Shown here: positions 1-11,100 of the stretch, one piece after another
Numbering within the stretch: position 1 is the first letter of the stretch
Layout of the letters: the number at the start of each line of letters is the position of its first letter
Source of the DNA: Nematostella vectensis
Taxonomy: Eukaryota > Cnidaria > Anthozoa > Actiniaria > Edwardsiidae
Assembly: GCF_932526225.1 (NCBI RefSeq)
Contig: NC_064036.1
Coordinates: 16,576,953 to 16,640,952 of the forward strand
Length of the DNA stretch: 64,000 bases
Reading direction: 5' to 3'
Position numbers and translations under genes: made by a program
Notes under the pieces: generated by a model
What the model was told of the DNA's origin: nothing
Database searches by the model: none
Seen by the model: only the letters and a program-made list of their open reading frames with translations

Positions 1-290
1 GCCTTACAGGGGTGGTTTAATTAACTAAAACTGCTTAGAGTTGTTTTCAAAATCAAAAGAGAACAAAGACATAACAGTGTCTTAGTACTAAATGAACTAA
101 ATAGTATTTTACGGGTTTTTTGAAATCCACTCTATCCAATGCTTTTATTGAGAGCTATTTGCCAAAGACACAGCAGCATTAGCAGAAGTGCAGCATCTTG
201 ATTTGATAGGTTTGATATTGCCGAAAAACAGATAACTTTTTTCATTTCTTTTTATGTACTGCCACGTTCAGTGAATTTTATGGTTCGGTT
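1..290 (-). repeat. Interspersed repeat, copy A (inverted relative to 31850-32025)
   Basis: The stretch matches, in reverse complement, the segment at 31850-32025. Shared blocks include the Gly/Pro-like run gccttacaggggtggttt, the block ctatttgccaaagacacag, and a block around ttcagtgaattttatg. Some internal spacing differs, so both are diverged copies of one family. No open frame is conserved between them, which suggests a non-autonomous element. No clear terminal repeats or target duplication were found. Confidence 0.6.
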
Positions 291-490
291 TTATGGGCGC
301 TGGCTCCGCTATAACTCTGTGACTTGAAATTTTTGTGGCATCTTCCACCCTAATGAATATAGCACTGTCTCGAAGATGGTCGCTCTATATCGATATGCTT
401 GTCTTTTGTTATTGATAAATAAAAAGTTCGTTCTCGTGACTCTTCTTTTACCTTCATACCTAAGCAGTTCTCTCATTTACTCTCTTGCAG

Positions 491-3400
491 CCCAAGAGCT
501 GGCACGTGATGTGGAAGATAGTATAGCTACTCCAAGCCGACGGATCCGGTACTTGTTACCTTGGCCGATGGGTGATTCCTTGTTGCTTGAATTTAATACG
601 TTCTTACTGGCTTCATTTTCTTGCAGGTTTGCTGTTGAAGATACTCCGTCTCCACAGCGGTGAGTTGATCATTTTAAATTATTGATAAACTAATTATAAG
701 TAATTTATCATTTCGACTTGAAAAGAAAATAAAAACTGAGATCTAATTTTGTTTTATTATACTTTGTCCATAATGCCAATAGATCTTATAACTTGTTCCA
801 GATAAAGATGCACTATGTGATATGTGCTCTTTTATAGGGTGACTTCTGTAAGCCCACAAACCCCTAAAGTTGCGTTCGACACGGATCAAGACATGCGCGA
901 TGTCTCTGCAACTCCAGAATCGGGAGACGACTTTGTAGATGCGACACAAACCCCTCCCGGTCCAGAGTCCAGTAGAGACAACTCCTTGAAACTTGGTTTG
1001 TGCTTATAGAAAGAACAACATTTCTCGATTTTTTCAATCATTAATTCTGAATATACAATCTTGACCGAAAATTTGTGACATTTTTCCATAATCTAATTAA
1101 CCTGGTTATTTGTGGATCTTGTATAACGTTGACCATATTGGATGCAGACAACTGATTATTTCCCTACCTAAACCGCCTTCTATGTAACCGTAATTGGATA
1201 ATATAAGACAGGTTCATTCGTATTAAAGCACATGGATCCGACAGTAGTACTAGCGGATCTATTCCACTACTGTAGTAAACACTTCGTTTGTATGGAGTTG
1301 TGTTTCTATAAAAAAAAAGACATGAATCAAGCCGGATCCAATTACTTAAAATTGGCCTTACAGATTTAAATGTCACTGATTATGTATTTGGGTCTTACTG
1401 TAGAGTTGTCTCCAACTAGCGAGGATGAAGAGACGGAAGTGCAAATTACTGCAGCAGTAGTAGACCTGTCACGGTCCCATGATAGCGACATGGAGGACGA
1501 GGACGTACAGGACGAGGATTACAGCAGCCTGGAACTGGACAACAGTGATGGTTTGTGTAAAATTACCATTCTTAATGTAATTTTTTCTTATACCCCACCA
1601 CTGGAAGTCTTGTCAGTATATCGACAACTTTGAAATTGAACAACAATGAAGGTTTGCGTGATATGACCATTTTCACATCCATTTCCTTTAAATCCCCCAC
1701 TACCTGAATACTCGACAAATGATGGACTTCAACAGCTTATACTTGGACAACAGCTATAGCGTGTGTAATGACTTTTTTAACATCCATTTCTCCTTTGTCC
1801 ACCACTACATTAACACTTAATATGTGCCATAGCGTTTTGAAAACCGAGGTGGTTTTGTTTGGGAGAATTCGAAAGCAGATCACTGGCCCACGAGGCTTCA
1901 GTGAAAGCTTCACGTCTGCTCGAAAAATCCACCAAACAATACCGAGACACAAAAAGAATGATTTTTTCATTAAAGTATTTTTACATTACGCAAAAGACAA
2001 AAAAAAAAAGCCAACGCGTGCGCATTAGAACAGTGGCGACACTGTAAAAGCTAGTTTTTGAGGGCTTAAGCTCTAACTTTTGTCTTTTATGTTTGCTAAT
2101 AACAAGCGTTTTGTTTTGCTAAGCGGTCGTTGACTCCGATGACGATGGTCCTGTATTAATTTCGCCATCTCGATCTGGAGACATCACCACCAAGCAACAA
2201 GAACTGTAAGTTTTTCTTACCACACGCCGTCACTGGGTAGTTTGTCTTGTTTGTTTATTTATTTATTCGTTCGTTCGTTCATGCATTTATTTATTAATCT
2301 ATTTATTAATTAATTTATTTAATTTTATCCATTTTATATAAGAAGACAACTCACAGATTCGGCCCAGCAAAGAACGCCTGTTAAAGAACCTTCTCCAAAG
2401 CCTTCGAGTACCCCAGCAACCAGAAGAAGCCCGTCTCCCTCACCTAAAACTAACCGAAGTCCATCATCACCAAAGACCAGACAGAGTCCTTCTCCTTTGC
2501 CAAAGACTAGAGAGAGCCCTTCTCCTTCGTCAAAGGAAAAAACAAGCCCTTTTCCCTCTCCAAAGGGTAGAAATAGTCCGTCTCCATCGCCCAAGACAAG
2601 AAGTAGTCCTCCACCTTCGCCCAGGAAGAGTCCCTCGACGTCTCCTCAAAACACCACAAATATTGGTCCTCATTCACTAAGGTCATCCGACAAAGATGCA
2701 AATACCCCGCCACGTGGAACCTCATCACCACAGAAGTCCAAAACTCCGGAAACCAGTTCCACCGACTCATACCTCTTCGCTCCCCCTGTGGTTTTTAAGA
2801 CAACACCAGCACGACAACAGGGCTTCCTAGAAACTCTGGTTGAGGGAACGCCTTCAGGCCCTGAATCGCGCACCACATCAGAGGAACAATCCCCATCCTT
2901 TCTCTTCTCGCCCCCTTTGACGAGGTCTATGAAGAAGAGACGCTCAATTGACCAATTAAGGTGAGTTTGGATGTATTTACTGTTATAAAGTAGCTAAACC
3001 TCAATTCAAGCTGCACCCAAATATGTTTTGGGGAATATTCATTTGCATTTTACACCAGACTTGACTGCCCGTCAGGGAAAAAATCAACTCGTCGTTTACC
3101 CATTTAGTGGACCCTTTTTTTAGGCAGCTCGTCCAAGCTTAGTCTGCTTAGCTGCCGCTTTTAGTGGAAAAAAATCAACTCGCCGTTTACCCATTTAGTG
3201 GACCCTTTTTTAGGCAGCTCGTCCAAGCTTAGTCTGCTTAGCTGCCGCTTTTAGTGTCACGCTCGCCTTAAGGTCCAAGCTCGCATTGGTATTTGTCATT
3301 CATTAGAGCGGAACTTCCAGTCGAGTGGGGAAGGGGGTTCTTCCGAACCCCCAAACCCTCCCTGGCTACGGGCCTGTATTGCGATCAGAGAGACCAGGGG

Positions 3401-3925
3401 CCGGTTTCTAGAAGGCCAGATAGGAGTTATCTGTAGATAAATGCTTATCCAACGGATAAATCCTGAACAAATCCTATACAACAGATAATTTTTGTTCATG
3501 GATAACTTTATCCAGCCTTTCAGGAACCGGCTCCCGACCTCCAGCGTAACTAACTTACCGATACTAACCGATAACTTGCCGATATTTATAGTCCCGAAAT
3601 TTGAGATTAGTTTTCGTGTTCCTGCGTTGCTCGTAGAGGTTGGACTACATTGCTGTACGACCTCATTAATATGGGCTTGTTTCCTTTTATTATTATCAGA
3701 CCAAGAGACTCGCTAGGGCGCACCGTCACTCCTCACCAGTCCCCATCGGATAGCCCTATATCATTTGTGACGCCTGGTCCGTCTGTCTCACCCAGATCAC
3801 GAAGGCGTAGCGAGCCTCACAAGGGAATGAAACGTAACCAGCCGGTGCATCAAATGACGCTACGCTCCCGGTCCGGACCCCACAGGACCGCTCGGTCTGC
3901 GAGACTTCCTGCCAAACCGCATTAG
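491..3925 (+). CDS. Ser/Pro-rich proline-directed phosphosite protein, 3' part of a multi-exon gene
   Basis: Seven exons join in one frame with GT-AG borders: 491-548, 627-659, 838-995, 1404-1550, 2124-2205, 2343-2960 and 3700-3925 (stop TAG). Incoming phase at 491 requires an exon upstream of the window, so the start is missing. The protein is acidic and Ser/Thr-Pro rich at first (motifs TPSPQR, VSPQTPK, SPTSEDEE), then has about ten degenerate 11-residue repeats of the form SPSPxPKTRxS in the large exon (about 2400-2640), many matching the CDK consensus [ST]P-x-[KR]. The C-terminus is basic (PRSRRRS, MTLRSRSG). No folded domain is visible. Such composition is common in cell-cycle or chromatin scaffolds, but I do not recognise the family. 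The exon chain is well supported; the function is not. Confidence 0.75.
3077..3256. repeat. 89-bp tandem duplication in the last intron
   Basis: Two adjacent near-identical copies of a ~89-bp sequence (each containing cccatttagtggaccc and cagctcgtccaagcttagtc) lie in the intron between the sixth and seventh visible exons of the Ser/Pro-rich gene. Only a few substitutions separate them, so the duplication is recent. Confidence 0.8.
3397..3535. mobile_element. Foldback MITE (GGGCCGGTTTCTAGAAGG ends)
   Basis: The ends are imperfect inverted repeats: ggggccggtttctagaaggc on the left and the complement of gcctttcaggaaccggctcc on the right, ~139 bp apart. Possible 5-bp flanks are gacca and gacct. 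The same end motif recurs in the element at 19030-19152, so this is a family. A neighbouring hairpin at 3331-3350 (gggggttc/gaaccccc) may be the remnant of another common MITE. Confidence 0.65.
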
Positions 3926-4276
3926 TTTTATATAGTACGATTAGGCTTTGACGCAGCACTATGGAATGCTTGATACGGAAGATTGTCTTACTAAGGGTAC
4001 ACGCGGTTCTTGTTATGTGCCGTTTTCAGGTTCTCTTACTCATTCAAGGCACATAAATGCCTTGCGCGATGCGTTCTTTAAATGCGTTCTCAAATGGGCA
4101 CACGAGACTGGTTGTGGTAATCGGCCAGGCCGTTCCTCTGAGCTACGTATAATCCGCCTAGTTAGGTATAAAATACTTTGGGTGATGATTTCATGTGCCT
4201 GTTGGTATTCAACAATGCGCCATACAACTGATGTCAGATATGATATGCAAATGTAATTCGGGTATGTTTGATAATT

Positions 4277-4282
4277 AATAAA
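4277..4282 (+). terminator. Candidate poly(A) signal AATAAA
   Basis: A canonical AATAAA lies about 350 bp downstream of the stop codon of the + strand Ser/Pro-rich gene. Placement is plausible, but the region is AT-rich. Confidence 0.35.
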
Positions 4283-4626
4283 ATAATGAATGATTTCCCG
4301 TGTCATTTTGTTTATTCTTATCAGTTTCTTTATACATCTAGTAATAGGTATATACAATTCATCGTTAACGTCGTGTAAACCGTAAGTAAAATGACGCGGG
4401 ATATCTAATCTCTGTTTCCCAGTGTGTTCAATATTGCAATAATACCATTTTATCCACATCTCGCGAGCAAACTGAAATTCGTTTGTCGCCGACAGTCTTG
4501 ACGTCGTACGCTACGCCATTTTTCCTGAACAATTCGTTGCTGAAGTGACCACGGGCAAACCAGACAAATTTTCGTGTACCGAATATTATCTTAAATTTGT
4601 GTACCGAATATATGTTATAAAGCCAA

Positions 4627-4632
4627 TTTATT
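4627..4632 (-). terminator. Candidate poly(A) signal for GTF2H2
   Basis: The complement reads AATAAA about 410 bp past the GTF2H2 stop codon on the minus strand. Motif and orientation only. Confidence 0.3.
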
Positions 4633-4975
4633 GAAGTTGTTGTCATAGATTGATCTGGTTCCGTTTTAGCCGTGATTACTAACAGTTTAGGCGATTTTCA
4701 AATACAACAGGGTAGGAAGCTCCACGAGCTCGCAACAACTTCCACTCTTCGAGGAAAGTTTTTCTACAGAATCGGACAGCTTTTAACTCCAAAACCTATG
4801 TGCCATAGAAGAATACTTTTTTGATAATCTTTAGAAGCAAATAATCCACAAAAGGCCAGAATTTTCCTGCAATTTTCGCTGCAAAGTCAAAATTTATCGT
4901 TCTTGATACACGAACATTTCGTCTGGTTTGCCCGTGAAGTGACGTGATGCGCGTTGCATCTTGGGCTGCCGGGAC

Positions 4976-5100
4976 GGCTTTTGCCTAGCATCCGTGGCGT
5001 GGGTTGTTGCCTAGCATTGTGACGTGGTGTAGTTCTAGGTGGTCAGGAGTTAGGTTGTTGCCTAGCAACCGTGACTTGATGCGCGGTGCATCCTGGACAG
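4976..5100. repeat. Cluster of RFX X-box-like gcctagca motifs
   Basis: Three motifs occur within ~90 bp: gcctagcatccgtg, gttgcctagcattgtgac, and a perfect palindrome GTTGCCTAGCAAC at 5057-5069. Each lies in a loosely repeated context (gtgacgtgatgcgcgttgcatc, gtgacttgatgcgcggtgca). The palindrome resembles the RFX-factor X-box. The right-hand part lies inside the last coding exon of GTF2H2, so coding and motif overlap. Confidence 0.5.
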
Positions 5101-8100
5101 GTATGGAGAGACTCGTGGATGTAAATATCGCAGTCGAGACAGAACACGTGACGGCATTCAGGACAGGAGCATGCCTGGACGTGAAAAAAAAAAACGGTTG
5201 TTATAAACGTTCCATGAATTCCTTCGGTGTAAGAGGGGTGTCTACAAAACGAAGACCTAAAACCTGTGACTCCAAAAGCTACGACCCCCAAAATTTTGCC
5301 GTTATTATTTAGCCTACTTTGTTTCCCAAATGGCTACACAGCGTGGAAGTTTCACGTGGAATCAGCGATCCTTATGAGATAATAAGCTTATTCAATTTTT
5401 TTTTAATTGGGAAATAGGGAACTACTTGTGTTTCCAGGTGGTCGTTTCTTAAAACTCCGATTTTCGGGTGTTTCTCCAAAATCTTAATTGCCCGCTAACT
5501 TTATACGGGAAATCGCTCCATGTTCTAGTTGTGTCGAGTTGTAGAAAGTTTTCATCACAGAGAAAACCATTCAACTGTCCTGTAAAAAGTGGACCAATCA
5601 AGGCTTACATCATTTTATCGGATTTCCTTCCAACCAATCAGGTTTCATCTCTGTCAAATCATTTGACATTTAGCTGTCACAGTGCGTCTAAAAATATAAA
5701 CAGCTTTGCGAAATTTAGAAGTTTTTCTACAAAATGAGACTTTATTTACTTGTTCTTTGTCTTTCTTTCGAAAAAATGTCGATTCCACAGCAATTTTTGG
5801 GGTGCAAGTTGTCTACAGACATCGACAAAACTAGGATTTCAATAACTATTAGCCAATCTATTCATAAACTTTGGAAATTATAATTTACTTGTCGGGAACC
5901 CGTATCGGCACCCTAAGCAAAAGTTTTGTTATGATAAACACTCTTCCAGGGAGTTCGAAAACTTTTATGGGGGCATTTTCCTAAATTACCGGTAATTGCC
6001 GGGTCTAGGTTAGGTTACCGGGAGAGTTTTTGGGATAATTTTTCGGGCAAAGGAGCGTGTCTGAAAAATGAGTGCAACTACAATTTTTAATGGGACAAAT
6101 AAACGACGATTAAAAATAGTTCATTGGCGTGCACGTGAGAATATTTCCTCCATTAAAAACCCAACAAAATTCGCTGAATTACCTTATTAGGATCACTGAT
6201 TCCATATGAAACTTTCGCACAGTGTAGCCATTCGTGGAAGTGTTTCAAAACCAGAAACTTGTTATTTAGGCTAAAAATCGAGAAAATGGGAGACAGCCGT
6301 GCAGCTAGTTTTTTTTTTCCTCCTTTACCGGAAGCCGTGCAAGTAGACACAGCGTAGGTTTTAGGTCTTCGTTTTGTAGACACCCGGTGTAAGAGTTACT
6401 TACTGTTTTCTCTGTCAGCGTTATTTGACATGCCTGGCAAGTCCTGCAACACAAATGTATTTTATTACGAGTGGGGAGGAGGTGAACCGAGATGAGGGAG
6501 GTAAATCGCCTAAACCAGATCAATCTATGACAACAGCTTCAAGAAATTGTACACGGTATAAGGATTTTTTTTTCGTGAATTTTTTTCCGTACACGCCTTA
6601 TGTACACGGATTTTTCTGAGGGAGTCCGTTATATGGATGTTTTTTTCGTGTACAACATTTTTTAAGCGGAAGGTTTTTATTTACATCGGCGTATTTGAGA
6701 AATTGGTAACTGGGAAACGTAAAGTCATGGACAAGAGCGTGTTCACGCCGTTTAAACGAACGTTTTTCCGTTTACACGCCGTTGAAACGACCGAATATCG
6801 AGATTACCAAGGCGGTTGTCCTGGGATCTGGGCCGGTACGTTGACTTCTGTGTACTGTTGTAGTGGGAAGAGGTGCTGATATGAGCGCGCGAGATGGGGT
6901 GCTGATACGAGGGTTAAGCCTGTGACAACAAAATGCCAGTTCCATTAGACTAATTAATTCTCCAACAAGTTGGATTGGTCTATGTTCTCGTTTGGTGATT
7001 GTACCTCCAAGTCAGTGTATATTTGCATCAGGGACGGAGAGATCTTTGCAGGCACCCGCGAAGAGAAAGTCAACAAGATAGGGTCACAATCAACAGCATG
7101 TCTTAAAGCCGCATAGTCACCAGTTTACTTCCGGAGGTCCGACGGAAACCTCGACCGTTAAAAGACAAAAGAATCTATTAAAATCCGAGATATTAAACAG
7201 GCCATCCGCTATAAATTATCAATCACATCCTCAAAGAAACTTCCAATAAACACACTGCTTTCAGTATTTTGAAATATTTTTCGCGTTTTCCGTTAAAAAT
7301 CATCGGAGATTGTTACGTAATCGACCGGAAGTTAACTGGTGACAATGCGGCTTTAACCAGGCCTGTTATAAAGATGTGCTCTTGGGATGGGGTATGTGTA
7401 TTGCGAAGAATTGGTGTATTCTGGGTTTTTCTAAAGGAGGATTCTGCTTTGCTACTTCTTTGCTCCCCTACATATGTTCACTAAGCCCTACACGGTTGGT
7501 TAAAAAGAGATTTGAGGATAGAAAAAACAGCTTCACCAAATATTATTCAGTAATTTCAAGCATATTAAGAAACACTATCAAATACGAACAGCTTACCACA
7601 AACTTTACATTCAACAGGTAAATCGCAGTATTTGCTTCTACACTGAAAGCAGATAAATGTTCAGCATAATTTTCAGACAGAATATAGTACAAAGAAATTT
7701 CAAGTCAATATATACTTGTATAATTGTAATACCTGGGGACAAAAGTAGCCTTTAGTTGTGAATTCCTTAATATTCTTGTTATCCATGTGACTACGAATAA
7801 CAGAAAAAAGATGGATATAACAATAACTCTCAAAGCTCTGTAACAGTCATGAATGGGAACAAACCGCAGATTACTCACCAATGGCAAAGAGATGGTGGGC
7901 CTTTGGCCAGATGTTGAGGAAAACCTAACATAAAGAATTAGGGTTAAAATAAGCAAGATGGTAAGGGAGGATAAGGGAAGTGATTACAGCAGAACTGGCT
8001 ATAAGGAAGGAGCCCTGTATTCAAAATACTAAAATGCGTAAAGTTTTGATTATCGCGAATAAGAAGTTATTGAAAATAATGTCTTATAGTCGTCAGACAA

Positions 8101-11100
8101 AGGGGGCAAGCTCGTCACCGCACCCGGCTCAGCGCTCGCCACTTCGCAAAATGCGAATTCCTTCCCATGTGGCGAATTCTATTGCTAGCTACGTTCGCCA
8201 CGGTGACGAATGCCCGTTTCCTATACTCGTGAATTTTGAATCACGATCGTTCACCTCGGAATCATATTTCTAATACGCCAAGATAACGTACTGATGAATC
8301 GCGAATCGGAAAAACACCGAAGAATGAACTCTCTCTCGTTTTGCTCCGTTTCCTGGTTCCGGGTAGCATAATATTTTAACGAAGAGGATAATTCTTGACA
8401 AAGTCCAGTAACTATTGGTTACCATATTGTTACTATGTTTCGCAGGCACCTAATTCCGCAAAAAAGATCGTCATTTTTCACGAGTTTTTGCGAAAATTAT
8501 AGAGACCAATAAGGTATTTTGATTAAATTGTTCGCTATAAACTAATTACCCATCAGTGTGGCTAATTCATTTGGCTTAAAATTAGCCAGTGGCTTGAGGC
8601 CCTCAACATCCTAGCGCACACGGAGCCCCCCCCCCCAAAAAAAAAAAACAGTTAAGATTGTATATAAAGAAATTACCCATTCGTATAAGAGATGCTTCTG
8701 TATCTGCCTGTAGAAACAAGAATGAGTTCAATAAGATAATGACATTAGACAAATGTCAAGTAAACACAAGTTGCATATTTCTTAGAGATTCATGTCCAAA
8801 AATCATTTCACTGGAGGCTGACACAATGTAGCTTATCTTGATTCTGGGATCAGTACATACATAGCATATAGTAAATTACAATAAATATAGCAAGTCTTCA
8901 TTTAAAACAAAATAAGAAAATGTTACTGTCGAATCCGTTGTATCGCGTTGTACCCGCATGTTCAAAACACGATTTGTTTTGATTTTTTTGTTCCGTAAGT
9001 AAAACCATACTGAGCCAATCAGTCTCGCTTTGTGCACTTCCCTGGCTATCCTCTGGGCGAAAACCAGACAGTGTCGCAACAGAAAGCCAGGCAACTGCAC
9101 TAGGCGAGAGATGGCAAGAATCTGATTGGCTTAGAATAACTTGACTGGCGGAACCTAAAATCCCAAAAGACAAAAACAAATCGATGTTGTACTTATTGAT
9201 GTAAAAAATGACAAACCTTATTACACTTAATTTTCGCTATTTTCCTGTTTTCGTAAAAACCAGATCACTCTATTTTCGCGATTTTGGGATAATAAAATCA
9301 AGCAAAACAAGTGGAATTAAAATGTGCTGTAATCATCCTAGTTTTCGCGACACATTATTTTCGCGAATCTTTTAAAATCGCGAAATTCGCGAAATTTAAG
9401 TGACGCGAAAATTAAGTCTAAAACGGTAGCATAGAACTAAACAAATACGTTCTGTGGTAGTGGCTGTGAGAGTAGCTGCTTAACAGAGGTATCACTAGTT
9501 ATGCGATTACCAGGCTCTGGTATTAACTGATGTAAAACATGTATGCGCCTCTCATGGCAGCAGGTTCATTTTTAGTGCTCTCTAGAATTTTAAATTTTTA
9601 CCATTACCGCTTTTCCAATATCGCTTCGAAATGGCCAGCCACTAACTTCTCAACACTACTGGCAAAGGAAAAGATGGCCATTTTATCGCGGCAGGCGAGC
9701 TGGAATGCAAGTCAAAGCCCGAGAACTTTATCGCCGGCATTACATTGACAAAGTTCGACCAAGACCAATGGACCGTGAAGCCAAAAGACCATCCTCTGCT
9801 CACAATCCAAACAAATGTGTACAGGTTTCTACCACGAATTCGATCCAGTAGACTCCTATTTCACTCAACGCATTTGTCCCTGCTTTGTTACTATCAAATG
9901 TGATGTCGTTAGCTCCCAAGATCGACGAAGTTCGCGAGGCCATTTCGAATGCAAATTTGGACCTCGCATGCATAACTGAAACCTGGTTGCGTAGCCACAT
10001 ACACAACAATGTCATCGCTGTATCTGGTTACAATCTAGTGCGCCGCGACAGGACTAAGGACCAGCATGGTGGTGTCTGTATATTCATCAAGGATTCCATC
10101 AAATACCAAGTCCTAGAAGACCTAATGGACGACGAGTTTGAAGTCCTTTGGATCCAACTGCGACCTTCGCGTCTCCCAAGGGGAATCACAAGCATCGTTG
10201 TTGGTTTAGTCTACCAAGTGCTGCTGACGGGCCTATGCTAGAGTATCTACATAGTTGCTTATCAACAATTGAAGCAAGCTACCCCGGCTGCTCGGTGACT
10301 TCAATAAAACTTTAGTAAAAAAATCTATTCGCCTAAGCAATGGTTTTAAATTGAAACAGCTGGTGAACTTTCCATCCCGCAGCTGGTTGGATCCCATCTT
10401 TACAAACTTGGGTGAATTCTACAACCCGCCCACCCAACTCCCAGCATTTGGAATGTCTGATCACTTCTCAGTTGACCTCCAGCCCGTTAAGCGCTCTAAG
10501 CGGCCGAGTACAAAGCTCACCGTGAAAAGGAGAGACCTGCGCCCCTCCAACAGGCTGGCTATGCGCACATATTTAGAAGAGGTTGACGTAAAATCCCTGC
10601 TTGACTGCAAAACTAAATGCGAGGACAAACTACAAATGCTGGAGACTATTGTAAAGACTGGCCTGGACACACTGGTTCCACAGAAGACCAAGACTATTCA
10701 GTCTAACGAGCCGCCTTGGATGAACTACAAGTTGAAGAAACTAATACGGACGCGCCAGAAAGCATTAGCTGAGGGAAACCAAGACCAGTACAGGAAGCTG
10801 CGAAATCGCGTAAACCGAGAGAGGAAATCTTGTCGCTCCAAATATTATGATGCCAAGGTGGAGCATTTGAAAGAATCTAAGCCGTCCACTTGGTGGAGAG
10901 AGGTGAAAAAACTTGGCGGGATGAGCGCACCTGGGAGCCAGGACCCCGCCCTTCTGTACCAGCATATCGCAAGTGGTCAGGAGGCGGGTTGCTTAAAGAA
11001 CATTGCTGACACCATCAACACAGCGTTCCTGAGCCCGATGAATGTATTTGAGCCCCTTTCACCCCCGAGTCAGAGGGACACGCGTACACTCTCCAAGTCT

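Larger units (their letters stand above)
3926..5042. other. Convergent intergenic region
   Basis: This is the 3' flank shared by the Ser/Pro-rich gene (+) and GTF2H2 (-). No coding exon is supported; a 139-codon minus-strand open frame at 4040-4459 has no recognisable features. It holds candidate poly(A) signals for both genes and, at the right end, a cluster of gcctagca motifs. Confidence 0.6.

Noticed and set aside
2334-2594. 86-codon minus frame rich in GEGxGL
   Set aside because: It is the antisense of the Ser/Pro-rich exon repeats.
4040-4459. 139-codon minus frame
   Set aside because: No domain, no splice context, AT-rich composition in the convergent intergenic region.
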